A stretch of 64,000 nucleotides of DNA from Saccharothrix sp. S26 (GTDB taxonomy: Bacteria; Actinomycetota; Actinomycetes; Mycobacteriales; Pseudonocardiaceae), in the NCBI RefSeq assembly GCF_021390395.1, contig NZ_JAJUWT010000009.1, forward strand, positions 186,001 through 250,000, in the 5' to 3' direction. The position numbers and the translations under genes are program-made. Positions 1 through 9,287 of the stretch are shown here, one piece after another; positions within the stretch are counted from its first letter, which is position 1; each line of letters starts with the position of its first letter. The notes beneath the pieces are model-generated. The model was not told the DNA's origin, searched no databases, and worked only from the letters and a program-made list of their open reading frames with translations.

Positions 1-3000
1 GTCACACCCAGGGCGTCGGTGGAGGACGTCCGGTTGCCCTCCAGGTCGTAGGTGTGCCGCTGGGCGCGGATCGTGGCGCCGTCGGGGCGCAGGTCGGCCT
101 GCGCGACCAGCCGACCGGCGGTGTCGTAGGTGCTCTGCGACGTGCGGCCGGTCGCGTCGGACTGCCGCACGAGCCGGCCGCTCGCGTCGTAGCCTTGGTG
201 GGTCACCACACCGGCCGGGTCGGTCGTGCGGGTCACGCGGCCCACCGAGTCGTACGCGGTCAACGTCACCGCGCCGGTGGGGCTCTGCTCGCGCACCACG
301 TTGCCGGCGTCGTCGTAGGTGAACCGGGACACCAGGTTGTCGGCCACGGGACGGCGTTCGACCTGCGTGCTCGTCACGCGCCGGTCCAGGTCGTCGTAGG
401 TGGCGCGGGTCTGGCCGCCCAGCGGGTCGGTGCCGGTCAGCTCCTGCCCGGTGCGGGTGTAGGTGTGCCGCCACACCGCGCGGTCGTCGTCGCTCGTCAT
501 CGGCCGGTCGACCGCGACGAGCCGGTTGAGCTGGTCGTAGGTGTGGCGCACGGAGTGGCCACGCGGGTCGGTGACCTCCACGACGTTGCCGAGCGCGTCG
601 TAACGGGTGCGGGTCGTGGGCGTGGCGGTGTCGGTGGCGCCGGGCGCGCGGTAGCCGGGTTCGGAGGCGGTGACCTGGCGGCCGAGCCGGTCGTGGGCGA
701 ACCGCCGCACCTGGCCCACCTCGTCGGCGGACGCGACCTGCTGCCCGAACGCGTCGTAGCCGGTCCGGGTGGTCGGTCGGACGACCCCGGGCGTGCCGCC
801 GGAGCTCTCGGCGCGCACCGGTGGCGAGGTCTGCACGACCTCGCGGCCCAGCTCGTCGTAGGTGGTGTTCGTGGTGAACGCCGCCGGGTCGGCGCCGGGC
901 GCGTTGCCGCGGGGCGAGGTCTCGGCGACCTGGTGGCCGCGCTGGTCGTACCCGGCGGTGGTGATCATGGTGGTGCCGCCGGCCGTGACGGTCTCGCGGA
1001 CGGCGTTGCCGGCGTCGTCGTAGGCGTAGTCGACGACCTCGGGTGCGGTGGACATCGGCCACGGCACGTTGGACGCCTTGCCCGACCGGCTGACCCGCGT
1101 CACGTTGCCGCCCGCGTCGTAGGCGGTGACCGTGGTCAGCGCCAGGCCGTCCGGGTCCTGCACCACTGCGGTGCGGTTGCCGGAACGGTCGTAGGCGGCG
1201 GTCGTGGTGGACGTGCCGTCGCCGGACACCGTCCGCGTCACGTTGCCCGCGGCGTCGTAGGTGTTCTCCTTGAGCACGTAGTCGCGCGTGCTGCCGTCGG
1301 GGTTGTGGAAGTTCTTCAGCACCACCTTGTGCGGCCGGTCGTCGCCGAAGTAGGTGAACTCCACGCGACGGCCCATCGCGTCGGTCTCGCTCGCCTTGCG
1401 GCCGGCGAAGTCGTAGGAGTAAGACCGCAGCACCAGGTAGTCGCCCGTCAGCCCGCCCTCGGCGTCGCCGCGGTAGTCGCGCAACCGGACCTCGGCGATC
1501 GCGTTGCGGGCGGTGTAGGCGAAGTCGTAGCGGTTGCCGCCCGCGTCGGTGGAGGACACGACGTTGCCGAAGCGGTCGTAGTCCCGGGTGGTCTCGCCGC
1601 CCTCGGCGTCGGTGACCCGGACCGGTCGCCCGGCCTCGTCGTAGGCGGTGAGGGTGGTGCGGGCCGGCCCGCCGCCGAGCACGTCGGTCTCCTCGACCTT
1701 GGTCCGGTTGCCGTCGGCGTCGTAGGTGACGGTGACCTGCCGCTGGTGCTTCGTGCCGTCCACGACGTTCGTCGTCACGGGCTCGGTCACGCGGGTCTGC
1801 CGCGACAGGGCGTCGTAGCCGTAGGTGGTGGTGACGCCGGCCGGGAACGTGTCGGAGACCTCCGTCTCGGTGGTCAGCCGGCCCAGCACGTCGTAGGAGT
1901 AGTTGGTGACCAGCCCGGACGGCGTGGTCAGGCGGGCCAGGTCGCCGTTGGCGTAGTAGGCGTACCGCGTGGTCTTGCCGCGCGCGTCCGTCGTCGTCAG
2001 CGGCAGGCCGGCCGGCACGATGCCGCCGCCCACGGCCGGTTCCGCGCCGTTGGTGTAGGTGTTGCGGACCGTCGAGCCGTCCGGCTCGGTCTGCGTGGCC
2101 ACCTCCCCGGTCGCGGTGTAGGTGTAGGACGTGCGGTAGGTCGGGTCGGTGGCGTCGGCCGACCGCGCGTCGCGGGTCTCCGCCGGCTGGTCGGCCCTCG
2201 GGTCCGCCGCGCCGCCCGCCGGGTAGGCGGTGTGGCTGGTGTGGCACTCGCCGGCGCGGCGGCAGGTCTTGGTGGAGGTGGCGTTGCCGCGCTCGTCGTA
2301 GGTCATGGTGACCGCGTCGCCGTTCTCGTTGGTGACGACGGCCAGGTTGCCGCTCGCGTCGTACTGGTAGGAGCGGATCGCCATGCCGTCGACGGGGTGC
2401 CGCACGAACACCGGCCCGCCCGCGTCACCGGGGATCACGGTGCAGAACTTCGGGTCGTTCGGGTCCGGTGCGCTGCACTGCTCCACCGGTTCGGGCTCGG
2501 GCGCGGGTCGGTCCTCGTCGCGCAGCTCCAGGCCCAGCGGCGTGCCGGTCCGCAGCGGCTTGCCGGTGAGGCCGTCGAACTCGTACAGCGCGGGCCGGTT
2601 GCCCGGGTCCAGCACCTGCACGCCGCGGCGCAGGTCGGCGTCGCCGCCGTAGACCACGGGCGGCCCGATCTTCCAAAGGCCGCCGTCGCGGTCGGTGTAG
2701 GTCGCGACCCGGTCGAGGTTCACGTCGTAGGTGGCGCGGGAGGACACCGCGCCGCTCGGCCGGGTCACCGAGGCGAGCTGGTCGGCGGCCGTCGTGCCCT
2801 GCCGGTGGTGCGTCGCCACCGCGGTGGGGCCCAACGGGTGCGAGTAGACCGCGACCTCGTCCAGCGAACCGCTGAACGACCGCTGACCCGCCGTGCCCCA
2901 CGCGGGCCACGACCCCGGCGTGCTGACCGACGCGGCGCCGACCTGGTTGAACGTCAGCAGCGCGTGGTCCAGCGCCACGCCGGTCGCCCTGGCCACCTGA

Positions 3001-6000
3001 GCACCGTCCAGGTACAGCGTCTGCGTCGTGCCCATCAGCGACAGCACGACGTGGTGCCAGCGGCCGTCGTTGACGGTGTTCGGCGAGGTCAGCGGGGCGA
3101 TCGAGGTCGCGCCGAACTGGCCGCGCAGCTTGCCGTCCACGCCGACGTACAGCACCGGGACCCCTCGACCCGGTGCGGTGCCGAACGCCTTGTCCTGGTA
3201 GCCCAGCAGCGGGCCGCCGGTGCCGGTGGTGTTGGCCTTGAACCACAGCTCGACCGCGCCGTCGCGGCTCTTCTTCAGCAGGCCCTTCGGCAGGTCCAGC
3301 CGCGAGGTCGTGCCGTTGAACGACGCCGCCGTGCCGGTCGCGCCCGCCAACGCGCCCGCCGTGCCCAACGCCGCGTTGACGTAGGACCCGGCGTCCTCGC
3401 CCAGGTTGGCCGAGACCTCGCTGCCCGCGGCCGTGCCCTGCGCCTCCCCCAGCCGCCAGTACGACTCCGGCAGCGAGTCCAGCACGGCGCTGCGGTAGTG
3501 CGACCCGGTGCTGTAGGCGTACTTGGTGCACAGGCCGCCGGGCGCGCACGCCTGGGTCAGCACGTCCCCGGTGTAGCTGTAGGTCCAGGTGGTGTTCGCG
3601 TCGGTGGTGACGGCGGTGATGTGCCCGCCGGTCCAGGTGAACCGCAGCGAGCGGCCCGCGGTGTTGCTCTGGCTGTTGGACACCTGCGCCTTGGCCGGCT
3701 TGCCGTCCGCCGAGTTGTAGGTGAGCACCACCGAGCGGCCCGCGCTGTCGGTGGTGCGGCTGAGCAGGCCGGCCGCGGTGAACAGGTGCACCGTGCCCGA
3801 CCGGTCGGCCAGCTTCCAGCCGCCCGCCTCCTGCGTCAGCGCCGCCACCCGGCCCGACGGCGGGGCGTAGGTGCCGTCGGGGTTGCGGCCGAACCGCACC
3901 GCCTGGCCGTCGGGGAAGGTGACCACGACGTTGCCCGTGCCGTCGTCGTCCGGGGTCAGGCGCATGTCGAAGCGGCTGGTCCAGCCCGCGCCGAACACGC
4001 CGTCGCGACGCGGGTCGAGGCTGTTGTAGGTGCGCACCACGTTCAGCTCGGGCCCCGCGGTGGCCACCGTCGCGTCCACCGCGACGTTCGACACGCCGCC
4101 GGTCTGCGGCTCGAACTCCTGCTCGTCCGACGCGCCGGCCGCGCGCGAGGTCAGCTCCGGCTGCGGCACGTCCGCGTCCAGACCGGACTGCGGTGACGCC
4201 ACCTCGTTGCCCGCGTCGCGCACGATGACCCGCCACGCGTAGCTCCTGCCCCAGAAAAGCTTGCCGTCCGGGACGGTCCACTGCGGACCGGGCTGGAAGC
4301 CCGAGGTGAAGCACAGCTTCGGGTCGTCGGCCCGGCACACCTCGAAGTTGAAGCTCAACGACGACCCGGGCGGCGCGTCGACGTCCAGCGCGCGGCCCCA
4401 CAGCAGGGGCGTCAGCGTGGGCGTGCGGTAGCCGTTCGGCGGGTGCAGCTCCTGCACGACCGGCGCGAGGTCGTGCACGTCCAGCGCCAGCCGCGCCGGC
4501 GGCACCTGGTGGTCGGTGAACACCACACCACCGGTGCGGACCATGGTGAAGTCCAGGAAGTACGAACCGGGCGGCAGCGCCTTGACCGTCGCGTCGAGCG
4601 TGGCCTTCGCGCCCCGCGCCACCGTGCCCGGCAGTGATGCCGCCCGCTGCTGGCCGACCGCCGCACCGGTCTTCGCGTCGTACGCCCGGTACGCCAGGTA
4701 GTAGTCCGCCGGCGCCCACGCCTGCGCGCTCTTGTTCGTCACGGTGACCTTGACCTTGCCGTCCTGGTTCTGCAGCACGGGCGGGGCGGGCACCGGATCG
4801 GGGATGGCGTACTCGGCGTTGTAAGGGCTGTGCGTGACGAACAACCGGGGCGGGTTCGCCGTGCCGGTGCCGGTGAACCGCTTGCCCGACAACGCGTCCG
4901 ACACGTCCGCGCGCAGCGACAGGCCGTTGTTCGCGGCCGTGCCGTCCACCCAACCCTGCACCAGCTTCGTGCCGTCACCGCCGAGGTCGAACACCTCGGC
5001 CGCCGCCGGGCACTGCGACGACGGCTGGCCCGTCGCCACGTAGCCGTGCGCGAAGGACCGGCTCGCCAACGACGCGCCCACGGCCGGGCCGGGGTAGCTG
5101 TAGGAGCCGGTGGCCGTCCACGCCTGCGTCACCGGGTGCACCGTCACGGGCCGGGCGCGGCACGAGTTGGCGTCGAACTCCACCACCTGCACCTGCGCGC
5201 CGAACACCACGTGGTCGCGCAGCCGGTCCACCAGGCTGCCGAACCGCACGTAGGAGGCCGTCGACACGCCGGCCACCTGCCCGACCCGCAGCTCCGACCC
5301 GCCCGCGACCGAGGTCGAACCGCGCACCGACATCGCCGCGTCCGCCGCGCCGCTGTCCACCGGCAACGCCACCGTGGGGTCGACCTCGACCGGGAACACC
5401 CGCGCCGGGTCGTCCAGCCACGCCTGGTCCAGCGAGACCTCCAGCACACCGTCCACCAGCGCGTACGTGACACCGCGGGACACCGCGCCGGCCGCGTCCA
5501 CCATGTCGCCGGGTGGCACCACGGCGTGGACGACGTCACCGTCGGACAGCACGAGGGTCTGGCCGTCGAGCTCGGCCCGCAGGTTGCGCAGGGTCAGCGG
5601 GAAGCCGAACGCGCGGGTCGCCTTCGCGTCCTTGACGACCAGGGTTTCCTTCAGCCCGCCGGGTCGCGCCTGGAGCAGCAGGTCGACGCCGGGTCGGGCA
5701 TCGGGGTAGCGGACCCGGTCGTGCTCGGCCCGGCCGGGTTGCGGGGAGGCGTCGCGCAGGCGGTAGCCGAACGTGTGCCGGGCGTCCAGCTCGACCCGCT
5801 GCTCGCCGTCCGCGTGCGGGGCCAGCGTCAGCGCGACGGTGTTGGTGGTGTTCCGCCAGCCGTCGTCGGTGCTGGCCAGCGTGGTGTCGATCGGCTCGAA
5901 CGCGCCGGCGGGGGTCCGGTAGTTGACCGGGGCGGCGGAGAACTCGGTGGTCTCGGTGCCGTCGGTGTTGGTGTAGACCCGCTCGTGCGGGCCCCGCGCG

Positions 6001-6323
6001 TCCACCCGCTCGCGGCTGGTGGCCCGGTCGAAGCCGGTGCGCGCGGCGGTCGGCCCGGTGGTCACCGACGCGGTGTTCGCCGGTGGCGGCGGCGCCTGCA
6101 CGCGGGGGTGCTCGCCGCGGTGCGACCGGGGCAGCGTCCGGTTGACCGCACCCGGCTCCAGGTGCGGCCGACCGGCCGCCGACCCCCACCGCTGCTCCGG
6201 CGCCGCGTTCGCCCGCGTGGGGAACACCGGCCCGCCGGGCCCCGCCACGTCACCCGCGGCGTACCCGGCCACCAGCAGCGCCAGCAGCGCGAACACGCAC
6301 GCACGGACTCGGTTCCGCCTCAC
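1..6323 (-). CDS. Giant secreted RHS/YD-repeat protein with DNRLRE and LamG-like domains (partial, C-terminus outside window)
   Basis: About 2,107 codons stay open in one minus-strand frame from a GTG start (6323-6321, preceded by a GGGAGGGG ribosome site) to the left edge. The N-terminus (MRRNRVRACVFALLALLVAG) is a signal peptide, so the protein is exported. A DNRLRE-like region follows at roughly 5370-5060, then an RHS entry region near 4080-3870 (VVRTYNSLDPRRDG, FGAGWTSRFD), a LamG/concanavalin-like jellyroll at about 3500-2830, and many YD repeats from about 2780 to the edge (for example HTYDLEGNRTSS). Such proteins form a shell around a variable C-terminal payload or act in surface interactions. 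The C-terminal tip that would identify a toxin is not in the window. Domain order is seen; function is inferred from the family. Confidence 0.9.
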   Translation of the reverse strand, partial: MRRNRVRACVFALLALLVAGYAAGDVAGPGGPVFPTRANAAPEQRWGSAAGRPHLEPGAVNRTLPRSHRGEHPRVQAPPPPANTASVTTGPTAARTGFDRATSRERVDARGPHERVYTNTDGTETTEFSAAPVNYRTPAGAFEPIDTTLASTDDGWRNTTNTVALTLAPHADGEQRVELDARHTFGYRLRDASPQPGRAEHDRVRYPDARPGVDLLLQARPGGLKETLVVKDAKATRAFGFPLTLRNLRAELDGQTLVLSDGDVVHAVVPPGDMVDAAGAVSRGVTYALVDGVLEVSLDQAWLDDPARVFPVEVDPTVALPVDSGAADAAMSVRGSTSVAGGSELRVGQVAGVSTASYVRFGSLVDRLRDHVVFGAQVQVVEFDANSCRARPVTVHPVTQAWTATGSYSYPGPAVGASLASRSFAHGYVATGQPSSQCPAAAEVFDLGGDGTKLVQGWVDGTAANNGLSLRADVSDALSGKRFTGTGTANPPRLFVTHSPYNAEYAIPDPVPAPPVLQNQDGKVKVTVTNKSAQAWAPADYYLAYRAYDAKTGAAVGQQRAASLPGTVARGAKATLDATVKALPPGSYFLDFTMVRTGGVVFTDHQVPPARLALDVHDLAPVVQELHPPNGYRTPTLTPLLWGRALDVDAPPGSSLSFNFEVCRADDPKLCFTSGFQPGPQWTVPDGKLFWGRSYAWRVIVRDAGNEVASPQSGLDADVPQPELTSRAAGASDEQEFEPQTGGVSNVAVDATVATAGPELNVVRTYNSLDPRRDGVFGAGWTSRFDMRLTPDDDGTGNVVVTFPDGQAVRFGRNPDGTYAPPSGRVAALTQEAGGWKLADRSGTVHLFTAAGLLSRTTDSAGRSVVLTYNSADGKPAKAQVSNSQSNTAGRSLRFTWTGGHITAVTTDANTTWTYSYTGDVLTQACAPGGLCTKYAYSTGSHYRSAVLDSLPESYWRLGEAQGTAAGSEVSANLGEDAGSYVNAALGTAGALAGATGTAASFNGTTSRLDLPKGLLKKSRDGAVELWFKANTTGTGGPLLGYQDKAFGTAPGRGVPVLYVGVDGKLRGQFGATSIAPLTSPNTVNDGRWHHVVLSLMGTTQTLYLDGAQVARATGVALDHALLTFNQVGAASVSTPGSWPAWGTAGQRSFSGSLDEVAVYSHPLGPTAVATHHRQGTTAADQLASVTRPSGAVSSRATYDVNLDRVATYTDRDGGLWKIGPPVVYGGDADLRRGVQVLDPGNRPALYEFDGLTGKPLRTGTPLGLELRDEDRPAPEPEPVEQCSAPDPNDPKFCTVIPGDAGGPVFVRHPVDGMAIRSYQYDASGNLAVVTNENGDAVTMTYDERGNATSTKTCRRAGECHTSHTAYPAGGAADPRADQPAETRDARSADATDPTYRTSYTYTATGEVATQTEPDGSTVRNTYTNGAEPAVGGGIVPAGLPLTTTDARGKTTRYAYYANGDLARLTTPSGLVTNYSYDVLGRLTTETEVSDTFPAGVTTTYGYDALSRQTRVTEPVTTNVVDGTKHQRQVTVTYDADGNRTKVEETDVLGGGPARTTLTAYDEAGRPVRVTDAEGGETTRDYDRFGNVVSSTDAGGNRYDFAYTARNAIAEVRLRDYRGDAEGGLTGDYLVLRSYSYDFAGRKASETDAMGRRVEFTYFGDDRPHKVVLKNFHNPDGSTRDYVLKENTYDAAGNVTRTVSGDGTSTTTAAYDRSGNRTAVVQDPDGLALTTVTAYDAGGNVTRVSRSGKASNVPWPMSTAPEVVDYAYDDAGNAVRETVTAGGTTMITTAGYDQRGHQVAETSPRGNAPGADPAAFTTNTTYDELGREVVQTSPPVRAESSGGTPGVVRPTTRTGYDAFGQQVASADEVGQVRRFAHDRLGRQVTASEPGYRAPGATDTATPTTRTRYDALGNVVEVTDPRGHSVRHTYDQLNRLVAVDRPMTSDDDRAVWRHTYTRTGQELTGTDPLGGQTRATYDDLDRRVTSTQVERRPVADNLVSRFTYDDAGNVVREQSPTGAVTLTAYDSVGRVTRTTDPAGVVTHQGYDASGRLVRQSDATGRTSQSTYDTAGRLVAQADLRPDGATIRAQRHTYDLEGNRTSSTDALGV

Positions 6324-6454
6324 GGGCCCCTCCCACCGGGCCAGTCCTCGCCGTACACCGACCTCCGGTGTCCCCCCGGACTGCCCCAGGCCCGACGACC
6401 GTAGGAACGGCCTCTAACAACTCCCTAATCGACGGCCGGGCACAATCGGCGGCC

Positions 6455-7048
6455 ATGAGCCTCGATCCACAGCGGGCAGCGGTGCTGGCGCTGCACTGGC
6501 AGGTCAACGTCATCAAGCCGGAGGGCTTCTTCGGCCCGATGCTCGCCGAGCCGGTGGCCCGCAGCGGCGTCGTCGACCGGGCGGTCCGCTTCCACGCCGA
6601 AGCGGGCGTCCCGGTGTTCTTCACCCGGTTCACCATCCCCGAGGGCGAGGGCGGGCTGGTGCGCAACACCGGGTTCATGCGGGCGGTCGGCGAGGCGCAG
6701 GAGGCGTTCCGGCCGGACGCGCCCGGCGCGCGGCTGATCCCGGAGATGGCCGACGGCGCGGTGGCCGTGGTCGACAACCAGAAGCTCTCCGGCCTGGCCG
6801 GGAACGACCTGGCCGCCCGGCTCTCGGCGCGGGGCGTCGACACGCTGCTGCTGACCGGCGTGGCCACCAACCTGACCGTCGAGCAGACCGCCCGCCACGC
6901 CACCGACCTCGGCTTCACCGTGCACGTGGTCAGCGACTGCGTGACCGCCGCCGACGACGCGGCGCACACCGCCTCGCTGGCGAACCTGGAGCTGACCACC
7001 GCGGGCTGCCTGACCTCCGAGGAGGTGCTGGCACGGCTGCGGTCGTGA
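6455..7048 (+). CDS. Isochorismatase-fold cysteine hydrolase homologue lacking the usual catalytic residues
   Basis: A 197-residue protein with the length and fold signature of the isochorismatase/cysteine hydrolase family (GVDTLLLTGVATN, then VEQTAR). The family triad is Asp-Lys-Cys. Here the Asp of the first strand reads LALHWQV (His in its place), and the nucleophile position reads ATNLTVEQTAR (Thr where VCVE is common). A lysine remains in NQKLSG. Isochorismatases of the EntB/PhzD type also lack the Cys but keep the Asp, so this protein is more degenerate than those. I chose the ATG at 6455, where family similarity begins. It is divergent from the RHS gene across about 130 bp. It may be a nicotinamidase-like relative with altered chemistry or a non-catalytic member. 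Confidence 0.8.
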   Translation: MSLDPQRAAVLALHWQVNVIKPEGFFGPMLAEPVARSGVVDRAVRFHAEAGVPVFFTRFTIPEGEGGLVRNTGFMRAVGEAQEAFRPDAPGARLIPEMADGAVAVVDNQKLSGLAGNDLAARLSARGVDTLLLTGVATNLTVEQTARHATDLGFTVHVVSDCVTAADDAAHTASLANLELTTAGCLTSEEVLARLRS

Positions 7049-7190
7049 GCGTGGTCCGGGTGGCCGTGGACGATCTTCCGCCCGTCCACAAAGGACGGAT
7101 GCCGCTCGTCGGTTTCCTCATTCCCGCCTCCGCGGCACGGCGGACCGGTACCGTCGGCACGGCGTGACCGGAGATTCGGGAGGCACAGCC

Positions 7191-7241
7191 ATGCACCGAC
7201 CGCCAGCGATCCGCTCCACCGAACCGGAGGTCGTCTCGTGA
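7191..7241 (+). CDS. Putative 16-residue leader peptide ahead of the SGNH hydrolase
   Basis: A short ORF (MHRPPAIRSTEPEVVS) begins with ATG seven bases after a strong GGGAGG ribosome site at 7178-7183. Its TGA stop overlaps the GTG start of the next gene as GTGA, the classic layout for translational coupling. It has no recognisable domain. It may be a real leader peptide or simply an upstream translated ORF; its length makes chance occurrence possible. Confidence 0.35.
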   Translation: MHRPPAIRSTEPEVVS

Positions 7242-7960
7242 GCACCGGGAAGACCACCCGCCGCCGGCTGCTCACCGCGGGCGCGGTCGCGGTCGGCTCC
7301 ACGTTGTTGACCGCGCCGGAGGCGTTCGCCGACGGCTACGGCTCCGGCGCGCTGGGCCCGTGGGAGAACCTGTCCAAGGCGATCTCGACCCTCACCCAGA
7401 TCCGGCCGGTGCTCGACACCGACGGGCTGTTCATGTTCGGCGACAGCATCTCCGTGCAGGACGGCTACTCGCTGGCCCAGCGGCTGAACAGCCGGACCGG
7501 CGACGTCATCGCCGTGCACAACTGGTCCGGCCGCCCGACCGCACCCGCCGTCGACGCGCTGGCGCAGTGGGCCCAGACCTACGGCCTGCCCGGCCGGATC
7601 CTCATGGCCACCGGGTCCAACGACATCTTCACCCCACCGGCGTTCGCCGCCCAGGTCGACCGCACGATGGGCATCGTCGGCCCGACCCGCACGGTGTACT
7701 GGGTGAACGTGCAGGTCGCCCGCACCAGCCAGACCGCCGCCGTGCAGCTGGCCGACCAGCGCAACAGCGCGTGGATCAACCTCCAGCTCGCCGACGCCCA
7801 GCGCAGGCACCCGAACCTGCGCATCATCCGCTGGGCCGAGTTCCTGGCCGCGAAGCCGACCCGGCTCACGGCCTACCTGCGCGACGGCGTCCACACCACC
7901 GAACCGCTGGGCCAGGACGCCCGCAACGAGCTCATCGTGCAGACGATCGAGGCGGGCTGA
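7238..7960 (+). CDS. Tat-exported SGNH/GDSL-type hydrolase
   Basis: A 240-residue protein starting at GTG 7238, preceded by CGGAGG. The N-terminus carries a twin-arginine signal (TTRRRLLTAGAVAVGS) ending near EAFADG, so it is exported folded. The mature part shows the SGNH blocks: FGDSIS (nucleophile Ser, block I), ATGSNDIF (block III Asn) and DGVHTT (block V Asp/His). This fits a small secreted esterase or lipase-like hydrolase. The substrate cannot be read from the sequence. It sits between the isochorismatase-fold gene and a convergent LuxR-type gene and is probably not part of a long operon. Confidence 0.85.
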   Translation: MSTGKTTRRRLLTAGAVAVGSTLLTAPEAFADGYGSGALGPWENLSKAISTLTQIRPVLDTDGLFMFGDSISVQDGYSLAQRLNSRTGDVIAVHNWSGRPTAPAVDALAQWAQTYGLPGRILMATGSNDIFTPPAFAAQVDRTMGIVGPTRTVYWVNVQVARTSQTAAVQLADQRNSAWINLQLADAQRRHPNLRIIRWAEFLAAKPTRLTAYLRDGVHTTEPLGQDARNELIVQTIEAG

Positions 7961-7971
7961 CGCCGACCGGG

Positions 7972-8238
7972 TCAGGCGTCGACGCGGGCCGGCGCGGCGT
8001 GGTCGCGGGAGAGGACCGCCCTGGTCAGCTCCACGCGGCTGCGCACGCGCAGCTTGCCGAACACCCGGCGCAGGTGGGTGTCGACGGTGTGCGGGGAGAT
8101 GGCCAACCGGCGGGCCACCGCGCGGTTGGTCAGCCCCTGCACGACCAGCGTCGCGACCCGCGCCTCGGCGGGCGTGAGGCTGGTCCAGCCTCCCCCGTCG
8201 GCCCGGTCGAGCGTGATCGGTTCCAGCGTGTTCGACAT
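7972..8238 (-). CDS. Small LuxR-type helix-turn-helix regulator
   Basis: An 88-residue protein that is little more than a LuxR/GerE DNA-binding domain: LTPAEARVATLVVQGLTNRAVARRLAISPHTVDTHLRRVF is spread over residues 21-60, with the recognition helix at ISPHTVDTHL. There is no receiver or ligand-binding domain, so its activity is probably set by expression level or a partner. It starts at ATG 8238, about 100 bp downstream of the amidohydrolase gene on the same strand, and may be co-transcribed with the cupin-amidohydrolase pair. It is the only LuxR-type regulator in the window and so a candidate local regulator. Confidence 0.88.
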   Translation of the reverse strand: MSNTLEPITLDRADGGGWTSLTPAEARVATLVVQGLTNRAVARRLAISPHTVDTHLRRVFGKLRVRSRVELTRAVLSRDHAAPARVDA

Positions 8239-8336
8239 CCGAGTCCCCCCTGGTGGCTGAACGGCCTGGTGCCACTGTGTGCCGGGGCGGCTCGACGGGT
8301 CAACGAACCGGTCGCCAGTTCGTGAGGACGCCGGGA

Positions 8337-9287
8337 TTAAGTCACAATCCGCGTCCGCAAGGCCGGGAACAGGTCCAACGCGTTGCCGCCCGCGATGCGC
8401 GACCGCTGCGCGCTGGTCCACCCCGGGTGACCGGTGAAGCCGCCCACGTTCTCCTCGGTGTGCCAGTCCGGCATGAACGGGTAGTCGCTGCCGAACAGCA
8501 CGTGGTCCGCGCCGGCCAGCTCGGTCAACGCGGGCAGCGCGTACGGGGTGGCCGACATGGCGATGTCGTAGTGCAGGCGGCGCAGCGAGGCGAGCACGTC
8601 CACGGGCGGCTTGCCGCGCAGGTAGGAGCCGATCGTCGGGCCGTAGGTGAGCCGCTTGGCCAGGAACGGCAGCGCGCCGCCCGCGTGCGACAGGATCAGC
8701 CGCAGGTCGGGCAGCCGGTCGAGCAGGCCGCTGAACAGCAGGCTCACCGCGGTGCGGGTGGTCTCGAAGGTGAACTCGTACAGCGACGGAGGCAGGCCGA
8801 AGGTGGCCAGGTCGCGCGCGGGCGGCGCGGCCGGGTGCACGTGGACCACGATGCCGCGGTCGGCGATCTCCGCGAACAGCGGCTCGAACTCCGGCGCGCC
8901 CAGGTACTCGCCGCCGTAGCTGGTGAGCATGTTGACCCCGTCGAGGCCGAGCTGGTCCACCGCGTAGGACAGCTCGTCCTTGGCGGCGGCGACGTCCGGC
9001 AGGGGCAGCACGGCGAACGCGCCGAACCGGGTCGGGTGCGCCGCGACCAGCTCGGCGAAGTACTCGTTGACCTGCCTGGCCAGCGCGGGCGCGGCGGCGG
9101 CGCCGGCGAACGTGACGCCGGGCGCGGTGATCGACAGCAGCGCGGCGGTGATGCCGTTGCGGTCCATCACCTCCAGGCTCGCGCCCGGTTCCCACTCGGG
9201 GTAGTCGACACCGGGGATCGGGTCGATGCCGCGCAACGCGTCCCGGTACACCGGGGGGATGGCGTGGTGGTGCACGTCGATGAGCAT
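8337..9287 (-). CDS. ACMSD-like metal-dependent amidohydrolase/decarboxylase
   Basis: A 316-residue protein of the amidohydrolase_2 (ACMSD/salicylate-decarboxylase) branch. Metal-site motifs are visible: IDVHHHAIPP at the N-terminus (HxH), VHVHP near residue 160, LSHAGGALPF, and FGSDYPF near residue 275 (final Asp). The family decarboxylates or hydrolyses aromatic-derived carboxylates through a Zn or Mn centre. Its ATG overlaps the stop of the upstream cupin gene by one base (TGATG), so the two are coupled. Its place next to a cupin and a salicylate-hydroxylase-like flavoprotein suggests aromatic acid processing. Amidohydrolase-superfamily enzymes also form benzoxazole rings in some 3-hydroxyanthranilate pathways, so a cyclase role is possible but speculative. 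Confidence 0.85.
   Translation of the reverse strand: MLIDVHHHAIPPVYRDALRGIDPIPGVDYPEWEPGASLEVMDRNGITAALLSITAPGVTFAGAAAAPALARQVNEYFAELVAAHPTRFGAFAVLPLPDVAAAKDELSYAVDQLGLDGVNMLTSYGGEYLGAPEFEPLFAEIADRGIVVHVHPAAPPARDLATFGLPPSLYEFTFETTRTAVSLLFSGLLDRLPDLRLILSHAGGALPFLAKRLTYGPTIGSYLRGKPPVDVLASLRRLHYDIAMSATPYALPALTELAGADHVLFGSDYPFMPDWHTEENVGGFTGHPGWTSAQRSRIAGGNALDLFPALRTRIVT

Noticed and set aside
54..4196. A 1,380-codon plus-strand open frame across the RHS gene
   Set aside because: Its translation is Val/Gly/Arg/His-rich low-complexity text, as expected from the antisense of YD repeats in GC-rich DNA. The minus strand encodes clear signal peptide, LamG and YD motifs in one continuous frame.
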